NCBI GenBank assembly: GCA_965216425.1
Contig: CBDCFV010000007.1
Span: forward strand, 1,240,001 to 1,304,000
Source: CBDCFV01 sp965216425
Lineage (GTDB): Bacteria > Chloroflexota > Dehalococcoidia > Lucifugimonadales > UBA3495
Length of the DNA stretch: 64,000 bases
Reading direction: 5' to 3'
A program made the translations under genes and the position numbers. The notes beneath the pieces were generated by a model that worked only from the letters and a program-made list of their open reading frames with translations, did not search any database and was not told the DNA's origin. Positions 50,332 to 59,467 of the stretch are shown here, piece by piece. How positions within the stretch are numbered: position 1 is the stretch's first letter; every line of letters begins with the position of its first letter.

Positions 50332-51906
50332 TTAACCCGCAGCTATCCAGTCGACGACACGCTCCGCGATCATGATGACCGTGGTGTGCAGGCCGCCGCC
50401 CCTGAGCAACTGGGGCACCACCGAGGCGTCCGTTACCCACAGACCTTGCATACCCTTGACCCGGCAGTACTGGTCCACCACGGTCATGGGGTCTGAATCC
50501 GGCCCCATCCGGCAGGTGCCCGATACGTGCCTGGCCGTCCCCACGGTCTGCCGCATCCAGAGGTTGAGCGCCTCGTCGTCCGCCAGGATTTCGTCCGTCG
50601 GCGTGATTCGATGGTCGACAACGTCCTGATATGCCTCGGATTCCAGGAGCCTGGCGCCGAACCGAATGCTCTCCCTCACCCTGCGCAGGTCCTCGGGATG
50701 CTGGAGATAACGGTAGTTGAACGTTGGCTGTACACCAGGATCAGAGGACGATAGCCTCACGTATCCCGACCCTCTCGGCACCCCAAGAGTGCACGAGATA
50801 CGGCCCGCACGCCCAGGGGGAACATCCCCGGTCCGGTACCGAGTCCTGACCTCGGCCACCCGCTCGTCTCGTTCATCGACGACGTTAACTGTCGACAGCA
50901 CCATGTCGTTTGGCAACTCAGAGTCAGGGGCTGTAAAGATCAGCCTGTAGTGCGGAGCGTCCAAGTCCGCTGGAACTTCCACCCCGTCCTTGACCTTAAA
51001 ATTGATGTGGACGCTCAGGTGGTTCCACAGGCCTTGTCCCACACCGGGCACGTCGCGGATGACAGGGATGCCCGTTTCTTCGAGATGGTCCTTGGGACCG
51101 ACGCCCGACAGCATCAGGAGTTGCGGTGAACGAAGGGCGCCGGAGCTCAATACGACCTTCTTGGCCTCGACGGTGAATGTCTCGCCGCCACTTTCAGCCT
51201 CAACTCCCACGGCCCGTGAGTTTTCGAACAGTATCCGGCGGACGTGAACTTCTCCTCGCACCGTCAAGTTGAGGCGGTGGCGCACTTGGCTGAGGTAGGC
51301 GATGGCCGTGCTGACCCTCACGCCGCCCAGGTTGTTGGTGGGAGCTACGCCAACCCCGGCCGAGTTCACTCCATTGGTGTCCTCGACCACCCCGAATCCC
51401 TCCTGGATACATGCCTCGCGGAAGGCCCTCTGGATGGGAGGGGCCGGATTTGACTGGCGCCGCCTCACAGGCATCGGCCCCTCCGTCCCGTGAAAGTCGT
51501 CCTGTATGTCCAGGTCGTTTTCCATCCTGCGGAAAAAGGGAAGCACCCTGGCGTAGGCCCACTCGTCATTGCCGAGGCTCGCCCAGGCGTCATAGTCCTC
51601 CGGCAGCCCGCGCTGCATCGCTTGGCCGTTAATGGACGACCCGCCGCCGATCACCTTGCCTTGAGCCACGTGAATCTCGCCCTGCTCCTCGGTGGCCATC
51701 CCTCTGAGGGCCCAGTTGTGCTCCGAATCAGGAGATTCGGCGTAACGCGTGTATCCGTACTTGACCTCGTCGGGTATGTGGTCAAAGTCGGGATAATCTT
51801 TGCCGGCCTCCAGCACCAAGACCGACCGGTTGGGGTCTTCGGACAGCCTGCCGGCCAAAACCGATCCGGCTGCTCCCCCGCCAACGATAATTACGTCGTA
51901 TTTCAT
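50332..51906 (-). CDS. GMC family oxidoreductase (choline dehydrogenase-like)
   Basis: 524 residues. FAD motif GGGAAG at residues 9-14, family signature IGGGSSINGQAMQRGLPEDYDAW near 86, and the C-terminal active-site His in ARHVSGTCRMG. It belongs to the choline dehydrogenase/glucose oxidase branch, distinct from the enzyme at 40297. It oxidises an alcohol of unknown identity. No betaine-aldehyde dehydrogenase is near, which argues against a betaine pathway. Confidence 0.92.
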   Translation of the reverse strand: MKYDVIIVGGGAAGSVLAGRLSEDPNRSVLVLEAGKDYPDFDHIPDEVKYGYTRYAESPDSEHNWALRGMATEEQGEIHVAQGKVIGGGSSINGQAMQRGLPEDYDAWASLGNDEWAYARVLPFFRRMENDLDIQDDFHGTEGPMPVRRRQSNPAPPIQRAFREACIQEGFGVVEDTNGVNSAGVGVAPTNNLGGVRVSTAIAYLSQVRHRLNLTVRGEVHVRRILFENSRAVGVEAESGGETFTVEAKKVVLSSGALRSPQLLMLSGVGPKDHLEETGIPVIRDVPGVGQGLWNHLSVHINFKVKDGVEVPADLDAPHYRLIFTAPDSELPNDMVLSTVNVVDERDERVAEVRTRYRTGDVPPGRAGRISCTLGVPRGSGYVRLSSSDPGVQPTFNYRYLQHPEDLRRVRESIRFGARLLESEAYQDVVDHRITPTDEILADDEALNLWMRQTVGTARHVSGTCRMGPDSDPMTVVDQYCRVKGMQGLWVTDASVVPQLLRGGGLHTTVIMIAERVVDWIAAG

Positions 51907-52057
51907 GGACCCTCCCTAAGCTTCCATTTTCCGGGTCAGACTGGTTACCATGAAGGACATTATAGCCAAGAAATGGCTATACAGGCTCTAGAAGTGTTGG
52001 TTGGGGCAGGGATAAATGAAGCACAAACCCGCTACGGTCTTCCAAGGCAGGTAACAC

Positions 52058-53320
52058 CTACCGTCGCTGCGCCACCAACAGCACCTGAACGTCGACCTCG
52101 TCTTCCACCCACACGACCGACCGGGCGGTGGGCACTGCGATCTGAAGATCGTCCCAAGTGAACACGGTGCGCCCCAACACATTCAGCACGTCGCCGTCGT
52201 TCCGTACCTCCAAGTCAAAGGAAACGGGAAAGTCCTGATCGTTCAGATTTAGAGTTCCGTTCGCTTGGTGACTGAAAGTGTCGCCGCTTTCGAATTCAGG
52301 AGGAAGGTCAGCAATGGCGTCCACTGTAAACGTCGCAGTGGGATGGTCGGGGAACATCCGCCGTTGGACATAGCCGTCACGGTACTGTTGATCGCTGGCC
52401 AAGGAGTGCAGGTCCACTTGAATAGCAGACGGCTCCCCTTCGATGTTGATTTCCCCGGACAGCTTTTCCGTGCGCATAACCGCTTCGATGGGCGTGGGCA
52501 AGCGGGTTAACTGCTCGCCGACAGTGAAGGTGATTTCCGAGCCTTCGCTGACTACGTACCGGATGGCACCGGCCGGTTGTTCGTTGCTGACCGGAGTTGC
52601 CTCGGTACCCGACGGCTTGGTCGGGCTGGGCACCGATGTCATCGCAGGCATTGTCGCATCGGTTGCCGGGCTGGGTGTAGTGGCGGCAGGCTCCGTTGCG
52701 GGAGGCGCGGGACTTGCTGTTACCGCCATGGGTGTTGCCGCGGCTGGTTTTGTCGCCGACGGAGTCGTTGAGGTAGGTTCCACCACGGTAGCGGGAACTT
52801 GCGTTGGTTCCTGAGTGGGCGCAGTGGTGGGCGCGCGGGTCAAAGGGGGAGATGACGCCTCCGCCCGCTCCGGCAACGACAGGTCACCGCTCCTGGTGTC
52901 ACCCTGGCCCGCAAACCCTACCCCCACTCCCAGACAAGCAATCACCATTACCACCGCAGCCCAGCGGATACCCGGCGCTTGCAGGCGTTGAAGAACCGGC
53001 GTCAGCCCGCCGCACAGGGCAAAAACTATCACTGCCAGTGGCAAAGTGAAGGACAGGAACCGTTCCAGCCAGAGGTTGCCTACGATGGCTATGACCACGA
53101 CGATGATGAACAGGGCGGCCAACCCACCCCCGTAGAAGATGGGCCTGCGAGGGTTGGCGGCCAGACCGGTCCAAAGCAGCCCAGCGATCAAGCCCACCGA
53201 CAGCGACGCCAAAGTTACCGTAAGGGAGTTGAAGACCAAGTCCAGCGGCGAATGCAGCGGCAGCGACACCAACGCCGCCACAATCGCGGCGATGGCGCCG
53301 GCGATAAGACCAATTAACAT
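52058..53320 (-). CDS. YceI-domain protein with membrane domain and Pro/Thr-rich linker
   Basis: 420 residues in three parts. Residues 1-145 contain five hydrophobic segments. Residues 150-255 are a Ser/Thr/Pro/Ala-rich linker (PTTAPTQEPTQVP and similar). Residues 258-420 are a YceI domain (lipocalin-like isoprenoid-binding barrel; HSLASDQQYRDGYVQRRMF and NGTLNLNDQDFPVSFDL). The arrangement suggests a membrane-anchored protein holding a lipid or quinone-binding barrel outside the cell. Fusion of YceI to a multi-helix membrane part is unusual. It starts with ATG at 53320. Confidence 0.87.
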   Translation of the reverse strand: MLIGLIAGAIAAIVAALVSLPLHSPLDLVFNSLTVTLASLSVGLIAGLLWTGLAANPRRPIFYGGGLAALFIIVVVIAIVGNLWLERFLSFTLPLAVIVFALCGGLTPVLQRLQAPGIRWAAVVMVIACLGVGVGFAGQGDTRSGDLSLPERAEASSPPLTRAPTTAPTQEPTQVPATVVEPTSTTPSATKPAAATPMAVTASPAPPATEPAATTPSPATDATMPAMTSVPSPTKPSGTEATPVSNEQPAGAIRYVVSEGSEITFTVGEQLTRLPTPIEAVMRTEKLSGEINIEGEPSAIQVDLHSLASDQQYRDGYVQRRMFPDHPTATFTVDAIADLPPEFESGDTFSHQANGTLNLNDQDFPVSFDLEVRNDGDVLNVLGRTVFTWDDLQIAVPTARSVVWVEDEVDVQVLLVAQRR

Positions 53321-53475
53321 CGTTCTCCTTTACTCTATTACTCTATGCGGTGTCGATGCCCATGCCTTATAACGGCACCACCGGATGCAAATCAGTTTAT
53401 ACCGACGTGAACACTAAACATGAAGACCATGAAGGAATTATGGAGAACCGATGAAATTGGCATTAAGTTGGGAGG

Positions 53476-53883
53476 TTACGTCGTAGTCAGCAACAACCCG
53501 GACGCGGCTGCGGCACAGGCCAACGCTCTGTCTAAGGTTGCAAGTAACAAATTGCGCCTTAAAGCAAGTTCCAAGTACAGGGCATCGTAAAAGGACAGGC
53601 GGTGTCTTCACGCCAGTTCCAATGTGGTTTGGGAATCTGCTTCCTGGTCTGAGGTTATACGTAAACCTGGGAGACGTGCCAAACCATCTTGGGTAGCATT
53701 GCTGAAGTTCCGGCCTCTCCTTTCCGCAATAAGGAGGGAGTTGTGCACTTCATAATGCCATATCTGAGGAACTATTCCGCCGTCTCGGTCTGCATGACGC
53801 ATTGCGGCGTCAGCCAAGAGGTTGGATTCATCGTCGAGGAGCCAGGAAACCGTGACCGAGGCATCAACGACAATTGAGTTCAA
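53476..53883 (-). pseudogene. PIN-domain toxin gene (VapC type) with a nonsense codon
   Basis: The frame from TTG 53883 encodes 91 residues with PIN residues Asp7 and Glu45, then TGA (53608-53610). Without changing frame, translation resumes as RHRLSFYDALYLELALRR followed by LLLATLDRAL, which is the VapC C-terminus with Asp100 and Asp118, and ends at TAA 53476. Restored length is 135 residues, normal for VapC. The TGA stands where an Arg is usual (CGA to TGA), so it is a point mutation, not selenocysteine. Without Asp100 and Asp118 the truncated toxin should be inactive. It starts in a 4-bp overlap with the antitoxin gene. Confidence 0.85.
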
Positions 53884-54137
53884 TAGGGACGGCCCTCACG
53901 AACCAACGCAACTATGTCCTCCGTGGTCATACCGGTTGGCTCACGGGTGGCGCGCCATTTCAAAAAATTGGCGACCCCTACTTTACGAGCTATCTGCTCA
54001 GGTGTGAGGTCGGGGACCAAGTGAGCGATCGTTTCGCCGTTCCGAGTAATGGTAACGATCTCCCCTTGTTCCACTGCCTGAAGCAATTTTGATAATTGCG
54101 CCTTGGCTTCTACCTCTGTAACTTCACGCATATCCAT
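53880..54137 (-). CDS. Phd/YefM-type antitoxin
   Basis: 85 residues. N-terminal fold VTEVEAKAQLSKLLQAVEQGEIVTITRNGETIAHLVP is the Phd/YefM DNA-binding domain; the C-terminal part (ANFLKWRATREPTGMTTEDIVALVREGRPY) would wrap around the toxin. It binds its own promoter and neutralises the PIN toxin. ATG 54137 avoids overlap with the SMP-30 gene. The toxin gene downstream is broken, so the antitoxin now has no active partner here. Confidence 0.87.
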   Translation of the reverse strand: MDMREVTEVEAKAQLSKLLQAVEQGEIVTITRNGETIAHLVPDLTPEQIARKVGVANFLKWRATREPTGMTTEDIVALVREGRPY

Positions 54138-54141
54138 ACAA

Positions 54142-55035
54142 CTACCCGCCAACCGGCACGGGTATGCCAGGGACGTTCAGTTGGACCCTGCCGATGGTGT
54201 GCCAAGTGGTGAAGTAGAGGGTCTTCCAGTCGTCGCCTCCAAACGCCACGTTGGTGGTCTCGGTAGCTCCATGGACGATGGTGCCCAAGTGGTTGCCCGC
54301 AGGGTCGATGATCCAGATGCCGCCGGAGCCCCCGCAGTATACATTGCCTTCCGAGTCTACCTTCATCCCGTCGGGGAAGCCGGGCCCGGAGCCTCTCACC
54401 TCGCTAAACACCCGGTCGCTGCCTAACGCCAGTGTACCGTTGGGCTGGACGTCGAAGGCCCTGATGTGCATCCGTCGAGTGTCGTTTACGTACAGTATGC
54501 TTTCATCGGGCGAAAAGGCCAGCCCATTGGGCACCACGAAGTCCTTCAGCAACAATGTCAGCGTGCCCAAGTCCGCCGAGACGCGGTAAACGCCGGCGAA
54601 GTCCAAAGCCATTCCTGGGGCGGGCGCTCCCGGGTCGGTGAAATATATGCTCCCGTCGGACTTCACCACCACGTCGTTGGGCCGGTTTATGCTGCGGCCT
54701 TGATAGCTGTTAGCGATGACAGTGGTGCTTCCGTCGGGTTCGTGCCGTCGCACGCTGGGGGTCCGGTCGCAAGCCACCAACCGGCCTTGAACGTCCCTGG
54801 TGAGGCCGTTGGCGTAGTTGGACGGCTCCTGAAAGACGCTTACGCCATCTTGGGCGGTCCACCTCATTCGCCGGTTGTTGCCGATGTCGCTGAACAGGAG
54901 GTAACCGCCCTCTTTCCACCACAATGGCCCCTCGGCGGGGCCGTTGTCGTTGCCGAAGCCATCGGCAAGGTGTTCCACCGGCGCGTTCACAGATACTATG
55001 CGCCCCAGTTCAGAGGACACTTGCTCAATAGGCAT
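54142..55035 (-). CDS. SMP-30/gluconolactonase family protein
   Basis: 297 residues, six-bladed propeller. Metal ligands of the family are visible: Glu in GPAEGPLWW (about 34), Asn in NRPNDVVVKSDGSIYFTDPG, and Asp in FPDGMKVDSEGNVY. It hydrolyses lactones such as gluconolactone or related sugars. It precedes the antitoxin gene by 4 bp and follows a BNR-repeat protein gene by 48 bp. Confidence 0.9.
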   Translation of the reverse strand: MPIEQVSSELGRIVSVNAPVEHLADGFGNDNGPAEGPLWWKEGGYLLFSDIGNNRRMRWTAQDGVSVFQEPSNYANGLTRDVQGRLVACDRTPSVRRHEPDGSTTVIANSYQGRSINRPNDVVVKSDGSIYFTDPGAPAPGMALDFAGVYRVSADLGTLTLLLKDFVVPNGLAFSPDESILYVNDTRRMHIRAFDVQPNGTLALGSDRVFSEVRGSGPGFPDGMKVDSEGNVYCGGSGGIWIIDPAGNHLGTIVHGATETTNVAFGGDDWKTLYFTTWHTIGRVQLNVPGIPVPVGG

Positions 55036-55083
55036 TTTGGACCTCCTTTATTTCAGACCTGCTTCAAATCGGCTATACGCCGG

Positions 55084-56079
55084 TCACCCTACGGCCAATC
55101 CTCGAAGCTCCTTTGCCTTGTCCGGCAGGGTGTAGGTAGTCCAACTGTTGCCGTCGTCCAACGTTCCGAAGACCTGGCCGTCCCGAGCGATGCAATAGAT
55201 GTGACCGGGCGCCCGGGGGTCTACCCCGACAGCCATCATGGTGGCGGTGGGAGCAATGTCGCGGTCCACGCGCTCGAAGGTCTGGAACAGGTCGCGGCTG
55301 CGGTACAGAGCGCCTTGAGAGCTGCGGGCGGCTGCGCCGATGGAAACAAACATGGTGTTGGGGTCGTTGGGCGCAACCCGCAGGTCGCGGGTGTAGGTGA
55401 TGGAGGAAAACTGGCCGAAGTCCACCGGCACCCATTCCCGCCCACGGTCAGGGCCTATGAACGGTCCCATACGGGTGGTGATGTATACCGTGTGGGGAGA
55501 CGAACTGCTGCACTGAACGCCGTGCAAGTCCAGAGTGCCCTCGGCAGGGGCCAGTGACCCGGTAATCTCGTCCCAAGTGTCGCCGCCGTCGGAACTGCGA
55601 ATCACACCGGCCACTTCCAAACCCGCGTAGAGCTCGTCAGGATGGCTGGGGTCGGCGGCAAGGGCGATGACCCTGGTGGGAAAGCCCATTACGCATTCGT
55701 TGGACCCCATGGTGGCGTTAAGCTTTTCCCACGACTCGCCGCTGTTGGCGCTGCGGTATATCTGCCCAGGCGCGGTGCCCAAGTACATGACGCTGGGGTC
55801 GCCGGGACGGAACAGGAACGACCAGACGGGCTCACCGTTGTTTGGGTAGTCCATGCGCTCCCAGTGATTGCCGCGGTCGGTGCTGCGGTAGGGGCCGTTC
55901 TGCGTACCGGCGAATACGACTTCCGGATTATCAGGATGAATCGCGACGCCTGGGATAACGGTGTTATCAGGCAATCCGTTGGTTAATTCCTCCCACTGGT
56001 CCGAACCGGGCGCCAAGCGGTATAACCCGCTGTTTTCAGCGCCAACGTAGACGTAAGTCTGATTGTTTCCAGAGGTCAT
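55084..56079 (-). CDS. BNR/Asp-box repeat beta-propeller protein
   Basis: 331 residues, no signal peptide. Five Asp-box motifs of the form S-x-D/N-x-G-x-x-W are seen (STDRGNHW, SANSGESW, SSDGGDTW, GPDRGREW, TLDDGNSW), giving a sialidase/sortilin-like propeller. It lacks the Arg triad of sialidases as far as can be read, so it is likely a ligand-binding or non-sialidase glycosidase protein. It starts 77 bp after the purS stop. Confidence 0.83.
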   Translation of the reverse strand: MTSGNNQTYVYVGAENSGLYRLAPGSDQWEELTNGLPDNTVIPGVAIHPDNPEVVFAGTQNGPYRSTDRGNHWERMDYPNNGEPVWSFLFRPGDPSVMYLGTAPGQIYRSANSGESWEKLNATMGSNECVMGFPTRVIALAADPSHPDELYAGLEVAGVIRSSDGGDTWDEITGSLAPAEGTLDLHGVQCSSSSPHTVYITTRMGPFIGPDRGREWVPVDFGQFSSITYTRDLRVAPNDPNTMFVSIGAAARSSQGALYRSRDLFQTFERVDRDIAPTATMMAVGVDPRAPGHIYCIARDGQVFGTLDDGNSWTTYTLPDKAKELRGLAVG

Positions 56080-56156
56080 AATACGCCCCTCCTAATATGA
56101 GTAACTGGTTGACAGCTCTGCTTCCACAGGTCAGAACCCCGGGGGTTGAGGCCTTG

Positions 56157-56423
56157 CTATGGTTGGCCTTCCTGAGAGGCCTCCTCAAGGTCGAAACGGA
56201 ACTCTTCGATCACAGGATTAGCCAGCAGATCGTGGCACATCTTGCTGACTTGGGCCTCCGCATCGGACCGTTCGGCACAGTCGAGGCGGACTTCCAGGTA
56301 CTTCCCAACCCGGACGTCCCGTGCCGAGGAGAAACCGAGGGTCTGCAACGTAGACAACACCGTCAGGCCTTGCGGGTCATTGACGGTGGGCTTGAGCGTA
56401 ATGTACACCCGGGCCAAGTACAA
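56157..56423 (-). CDS. purS: Phosphoribosylformylglycinamidine synthase subunit PurS
   Basis: 88 residues, the usual PurS size. RVYITLKPTVNDPQGLTVLSTLQTLGF at the N-terminus is the family start, followed by VRVGKYLEVRL and the C-terminal LLANPVIEEFRFDLEE. It bridges PurL and PurQ in the FGAM synthase complex. Its partners purQ and purL are not in the window, which is unusual. It is the last gene of the purine block, 7 bp after the DUF3105 gene. Confidence 0.93.
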   Translation of the reverse strand: MYLARVYITLKPTVNDPQGLTVLSTLQTLGFSSARDVRVGKYLEVRLDCAERSDAEAQVSKMCHDLLANPVIEEFRFDLEEASQEGQP

Positions 56424-56430
56424 GCGTTAC

Positions 56431-57126
56431 CTACTGGACCGGCGGCCTGTCCATTGGGAAGGGCACGCGGGTGCAGGATACAGTCTCCGGTCCCAAGCTG
56501 CCAAAGTAGGTGTTGAAGAACTGGGTCAGCCGGTCCCTGTCTATGCCGTCCATCACATCGAGGACACCCCAGGTAGCCGCAGCTACTTTCCCCTCTTCCA
56601 GCTTGTCATAATGTCGAAGCAAGCCCCAGTCGGCGAACCCACCCAAGTCGTCACGCAGGAAGACCCACAGTTCTTCTTCCTCGTCGGTGGTGGCGAGATT
56701 GTAGGAGACTACGATGTTGCCGTGCTCCAGATTATGAGCCGCCAACTCGTCATCGATGCCGTCGGGGTACCAGCCGCACTGGGTCCACCGGTCCCAATGT
56801 TGGCCCGACGTGGGCGGGGTTGTGCTGTATTCGACTCGGTCGGGTTCGAAAACGTGGTTCTGCGCGAAATATTCCGGCATGATGTCGTGTCGAACACCCA
56901 CGCCCTCCCGGTACTCGTCGGCCCGCCCGGTGGGCGCAGCTTGGCCGAAGTTGGCTCCGCCTATAGCGAACCCGGCTATAACCAGGAACGCGATGACCGC
57001 GGACGCCAAGATGTACAGCTTGCTGGCTTTCCGCCTGCGGGGGCGGGCTATGTCAGCAGCCGCTGCGGACCTTTGTCCCCTTTGTACTTGCCGGCCTCGG
57101 CGCCGGCGATGTCTGGACTCTGGCAA
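56431..57126 (-). CDS. DUF3105 family membrane-anchored protein
   Basis: 231 residues. A basic N-terminus (RHRRRRGR and ARPRRRKASK) leads into one transmembrane helix (residues 37-60), then an external domain with the DUF3105 signatures YSTTPPTSGQHW and HNLEHGNIVVSY. The family has no known function. The start is TTG 57126, with GGAG 8 bases upstream. Its place between purC and purS is unexpected; a role in purine synthesis is not implied by its membrane topology. Confidence 0.83.
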   Translation of the reverse strand: MPESRHRRRRGRQVQRGQRSAAAADIARPRRRKASKLYILASAVIAFLVIAGFAIGGANFGQAAPTGRADEYREGVGVRHDIMPEYFAQNHVFEPDRVEYSTTPPTSGQHWDRWTQCGWYPDGIDDELAAHNLEHGNIVVSYNLATTDEEEELWVFLRDDLGGFADWGLLRHYDKLEEGKVAAATWGVLDVMDGIDRDRLTQFFNTYFGSLGPETVSCTRVPFPMDRPPVQ

Positions 57127-57139
57127 TGTATCAACTCCG

Positions 57140-58036
57140 TTAGAGTTGTTCCCCGGTTATCCGTTGGTAGGCTTCCAAGTAACGCTCGGTGGTCCGGGCT
57201 ACGATGTCGTCCGGAAGCTCCGGGGCCGGCGGCTCCCGGTCCCATCCCTGCTCGGTCAACCAGTCACGTACGAACTGCTTGTCGAAACTGGGCGGAGTGC
57301 GGCCCGGCTCGTACCCCTCCGGGTCCCAGAACCGGCTGGAGTCAGGGGTGAGGAGTTCGTCAATCAGTATTAACTCCCCGTCAAGGATGCCAAACTCCAT
57401 TTTGGTGTCCGCCAATATGACTCCCCGTTGCTTGGCATAGTCGTGGCCGAACTGGAATATGGCTATACTCAGGTCCGACAACCGTTGGGCCATTTCCTCG
57501 CCCACCATGGCGACCACTTCCTGGTGGGACATGTTTTCGTCGTGCCCTTCCTCGGCCTTGGTGGTGGGGGTGAATATAGGTCCAGGGAAAGCCTGGCTCT
57601 CAAGCAAGCCCTCGGGCATGGGCTGCCCGGACACGGTGCCGTGACGCCGGTATTCGGCCCAAGCCGACCCGGTTATATAGCCCCGGACTACGCACTCGAT
57701 GTCGATGCGCTCCGCCTTTTTTACTATCATGGCCTGACGCCCGATTTCCTCGGGCAGATCCGCTATCAGAGGGTTCCCTCCCGCCAGCGTTGCGGCTTGG
57801 GGAGCGTCGCCCAACGCAACCAAGTGGTTGGGGACCAAGTGTTTGGTCTTGTCAAACCAGAACGCGGATATTTTCGTGAGCACGCGCCCTTTGTCGGGGA
57901 TGCCAGTGGGCAGCACCACGTCAAAGGCGGAAATGCGGTCAGTGGTGACCATCAATAGCAGGCTGTCGTCAATGGTGTGTGTGTCACGGACCTTGCCGCG
58001 ATGAAGAAGGTTAGGAAGTTCAGTTTGCGTTATCAT
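57140..58036 (-). CDS. purC: Phosphoribosylaminoimidazolesuccinocarboxamide synthase
   Basis: 298 residues. LLHRGKVRDTH (substrate loop) at the N-terminus, VTTDRISAFDVVLPTGIPDKG, GSAWAEYRRHGTVSG, and the C-terminal LIDELLTPDSSRFW mark SAICAR synthetase, of the longer, eukaryote/actinobacterial-like type. It joins CAIR with aspartate. ATG 58036 follows GGAGG. It is 25 bp downstream of purB. Confidence 0.95.
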   Translation of the reverse strand: MITQTELPNLLHRGKVRDTHTIDDSLLLMVTTDRISAFDVVLPTGIPDKGRVLTKISAFWFDKTKHLVPNHLVALGDAPQAATLAGGNPLIADLPEEIGRQAMIVKKAERIDIECVVRGYITGSAWAEYRRHGTVSGQPMPEGLLESQAFPGPIFTPTTKAEEGHDENMSHQEVVAMVGEEMAQRLSDLSIAIFQFGHDYAKQRGVILADTKMEFGILDGELILIDELLTPDSSRFWDPEGYEPGRTPPSFDKQFVRDWLTEQGWDREPPAPELPDDIVARTTERYLEAYQRITGEQL

Positions 58037-58061
58037 TCGTGTCCTCCGATTCGAGGCAGCC

Positions 58062-59372
58062 CTAAACGGCCGCCTTGGCAGCCAGCAGTCCCAGCCGCTC
58101 AAATGTGTCGTCTACGTAGCGAGTGTAATAACTGTAGTCAAAAAGTTCGCGCAACTCAGTTTCCGACAGGTAAGCGGCGGCGTCTTTGTCGGCCTCGATA
58201 AGCTGCCGGAAGTCCTTGCCGTCGTCCCAACCCGACATGGCGTTCCGTTGCACAATCTGGTAAGCGGCCTCCCTGGCCATCCCTTTGTCAATCAGGGCCA
58301 ACAACACCCGCTGGCTGAAAATCAGGCCTTGAGTGCTCTCTATATTGTCCCACATCTTCTGGGGGTACACCCGCAAATCTGCCATGACACGGGTGAATAT
58401 GCTCAGGATGTAGTCCAAGGCCAGACAAGCGTCGGGAAGGATTATACGTTCCGCTGACGAGTGGCTGATGTCCCGCTCCCCCCAGAGGGCCACGTTTTCC
58501 AGCGCGGTGACGCTGTGGCCTCGAATCAAGCGGGCCAGTCCGCAAATCCGCTCGGCCAACTCCGGGTTGCGCTTGTGGGGCATTGAGGAGGAGCCTTTCT
58601 GGCCTTCGTCAAAGGGTTCCTCCAGCTCGTGAATCTCGGTCCGCTGCAACGAACGGATTTCAGTGGCGAACTTCTCCAAGGAAGCGGCAATCAACGCCAG
58701 CGTCAAGATGAAGTGAGCGTACCGGTCCCGTTGGACGACCTGGTTTGATACCGCGGCCACCTCCAATCCCAGTTGTTCGCACACTTTGTCTTCCACTGAT
58801 GGGGGCACGGTGGCGTGAGTACCGACAGCGCCGGAAATTTTACCTACGCGAACGGTCTCCAAGGCGTCCACCAACCGCGCCCGTTGGCGCCGCATTTCTT
58901 CCCACCACAACGCCATCTTGAGGCCGAAAGTGATGGGTTCGGCGTGCACTCCGTGTGTACGCCCCATCATTATGGTGTCCTTGTGTTTGACGGCCTGCTT
59001 TTCAATGGCGGCGATGGCTTGGTCCATGTCTTGCAGAAGCAGGTTTCCGGCTTCCACGAGTTGGAGACCCAGTGCAGTGTCAAGCTTGTCGGAGGAGGTA
59101 AGCCCCAAATGAAGCCACCGGCCCTCCGGCCCAAGCCCCTCGGTCACCGAGGTCAGAAAAGCGTTGGTCTCATGCCGGACGGTATCCAGAATTTCCATCA
59201 TGCGGTTGTGGTTGTGCTTGGCCTCCCGCAGCTTGGCCATGTCTTCCTGCGGCACAACGCCTTCCTGCGCCCAAGCTTCGCAGACTGCCAACTCGACCTT
59301 GAGCCACAGGCTGTATTTGTTCTCCTCAGACCAGACCCGCTTCATCGCGGGTCTGGAATACCGGTCTATCAC
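58062..59372 (-). CDS. purB: Adenylosuccinate lyase
   Basis: 436 residues. The fumarase-superfamily signature GSSSMPHKRNPELAE is near residue 262, and the TSSDKLDTALGLQL and GRTHGVHAEP stretches contain the catalytic His and Ser contacts. It acts twice: on SAICAR and on adenylosuccinate, each releasing fumarate. GTG 59372 is the start, with AGGAGG 7 bases upstream. It is followed by purC. Confidence 0.95.
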   Translation of the reverse strand: MIDRYSRPAMKRVWSEENKYSLWLKVELAVCEAWAQEGVVPQEDMAKLREAKHNHNRMMEILDTVRHETNAFLTSVTEGLGPEGRWLHLGLTSSDKLDTALGLQLVEAGNLLLQDMDQAIAAIEKQAVKHKDTIMMGRTHGVHAEPITFGLKMALWWEEMRRQRARLVDALETVRVGKISGAVGTHATVPPSVEDKVCEQLGLEVAAVSNQVVQRDRYAHFILTLALIAASLEKFATEIRSLQRTEIHELEEPFDEGQKGSSSMPHKRNPELAERICGLARLIRGHSVTALENVALWGERDISHSSAERIILPDACLALDYILSIFTRVMADLRVYPQKMWDNIESTQGLIFSQRVLLALIDKGMAREAAYQIVQRNAMSGWDDGKDFRQLIEADKDAAAYLSETELRELFDYSYYTRYVDDTFERLGLLAAKAAV

Positions 59373-59467
59373 CGTGGACCTCCTAAGATTTGTAAACCAG
59401 TGTCTACCAAGTACCCTTTAATGTTCAATAAAGTATCTGAAATGGCCACTCTCCCACAGGGTGAGGG

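Noticed and set aside
50009..50440. Minus-strand ORF of 143 residues between the HAD and GMC genes
   Set aside because: Its start lies inside the GMC gene in another frame, no ribosome binding site is seen, and the composition is not protein-like.
53420..53590. Plus-strand ORF of 56 residues before the PIN toxin gene
   Set aside because: It is the antisense shadow of the toxin C-terminus, which reads on the minus strand as a clear VapC end.
53608..53610. TGA in the PIN toxin gene as a second selenocysteine codon
   Set aside because: The position is usually Arg in VapC proteins, no Cys is expected there, and CGA to TGA is a single change; a nonsense mutation is simpler.
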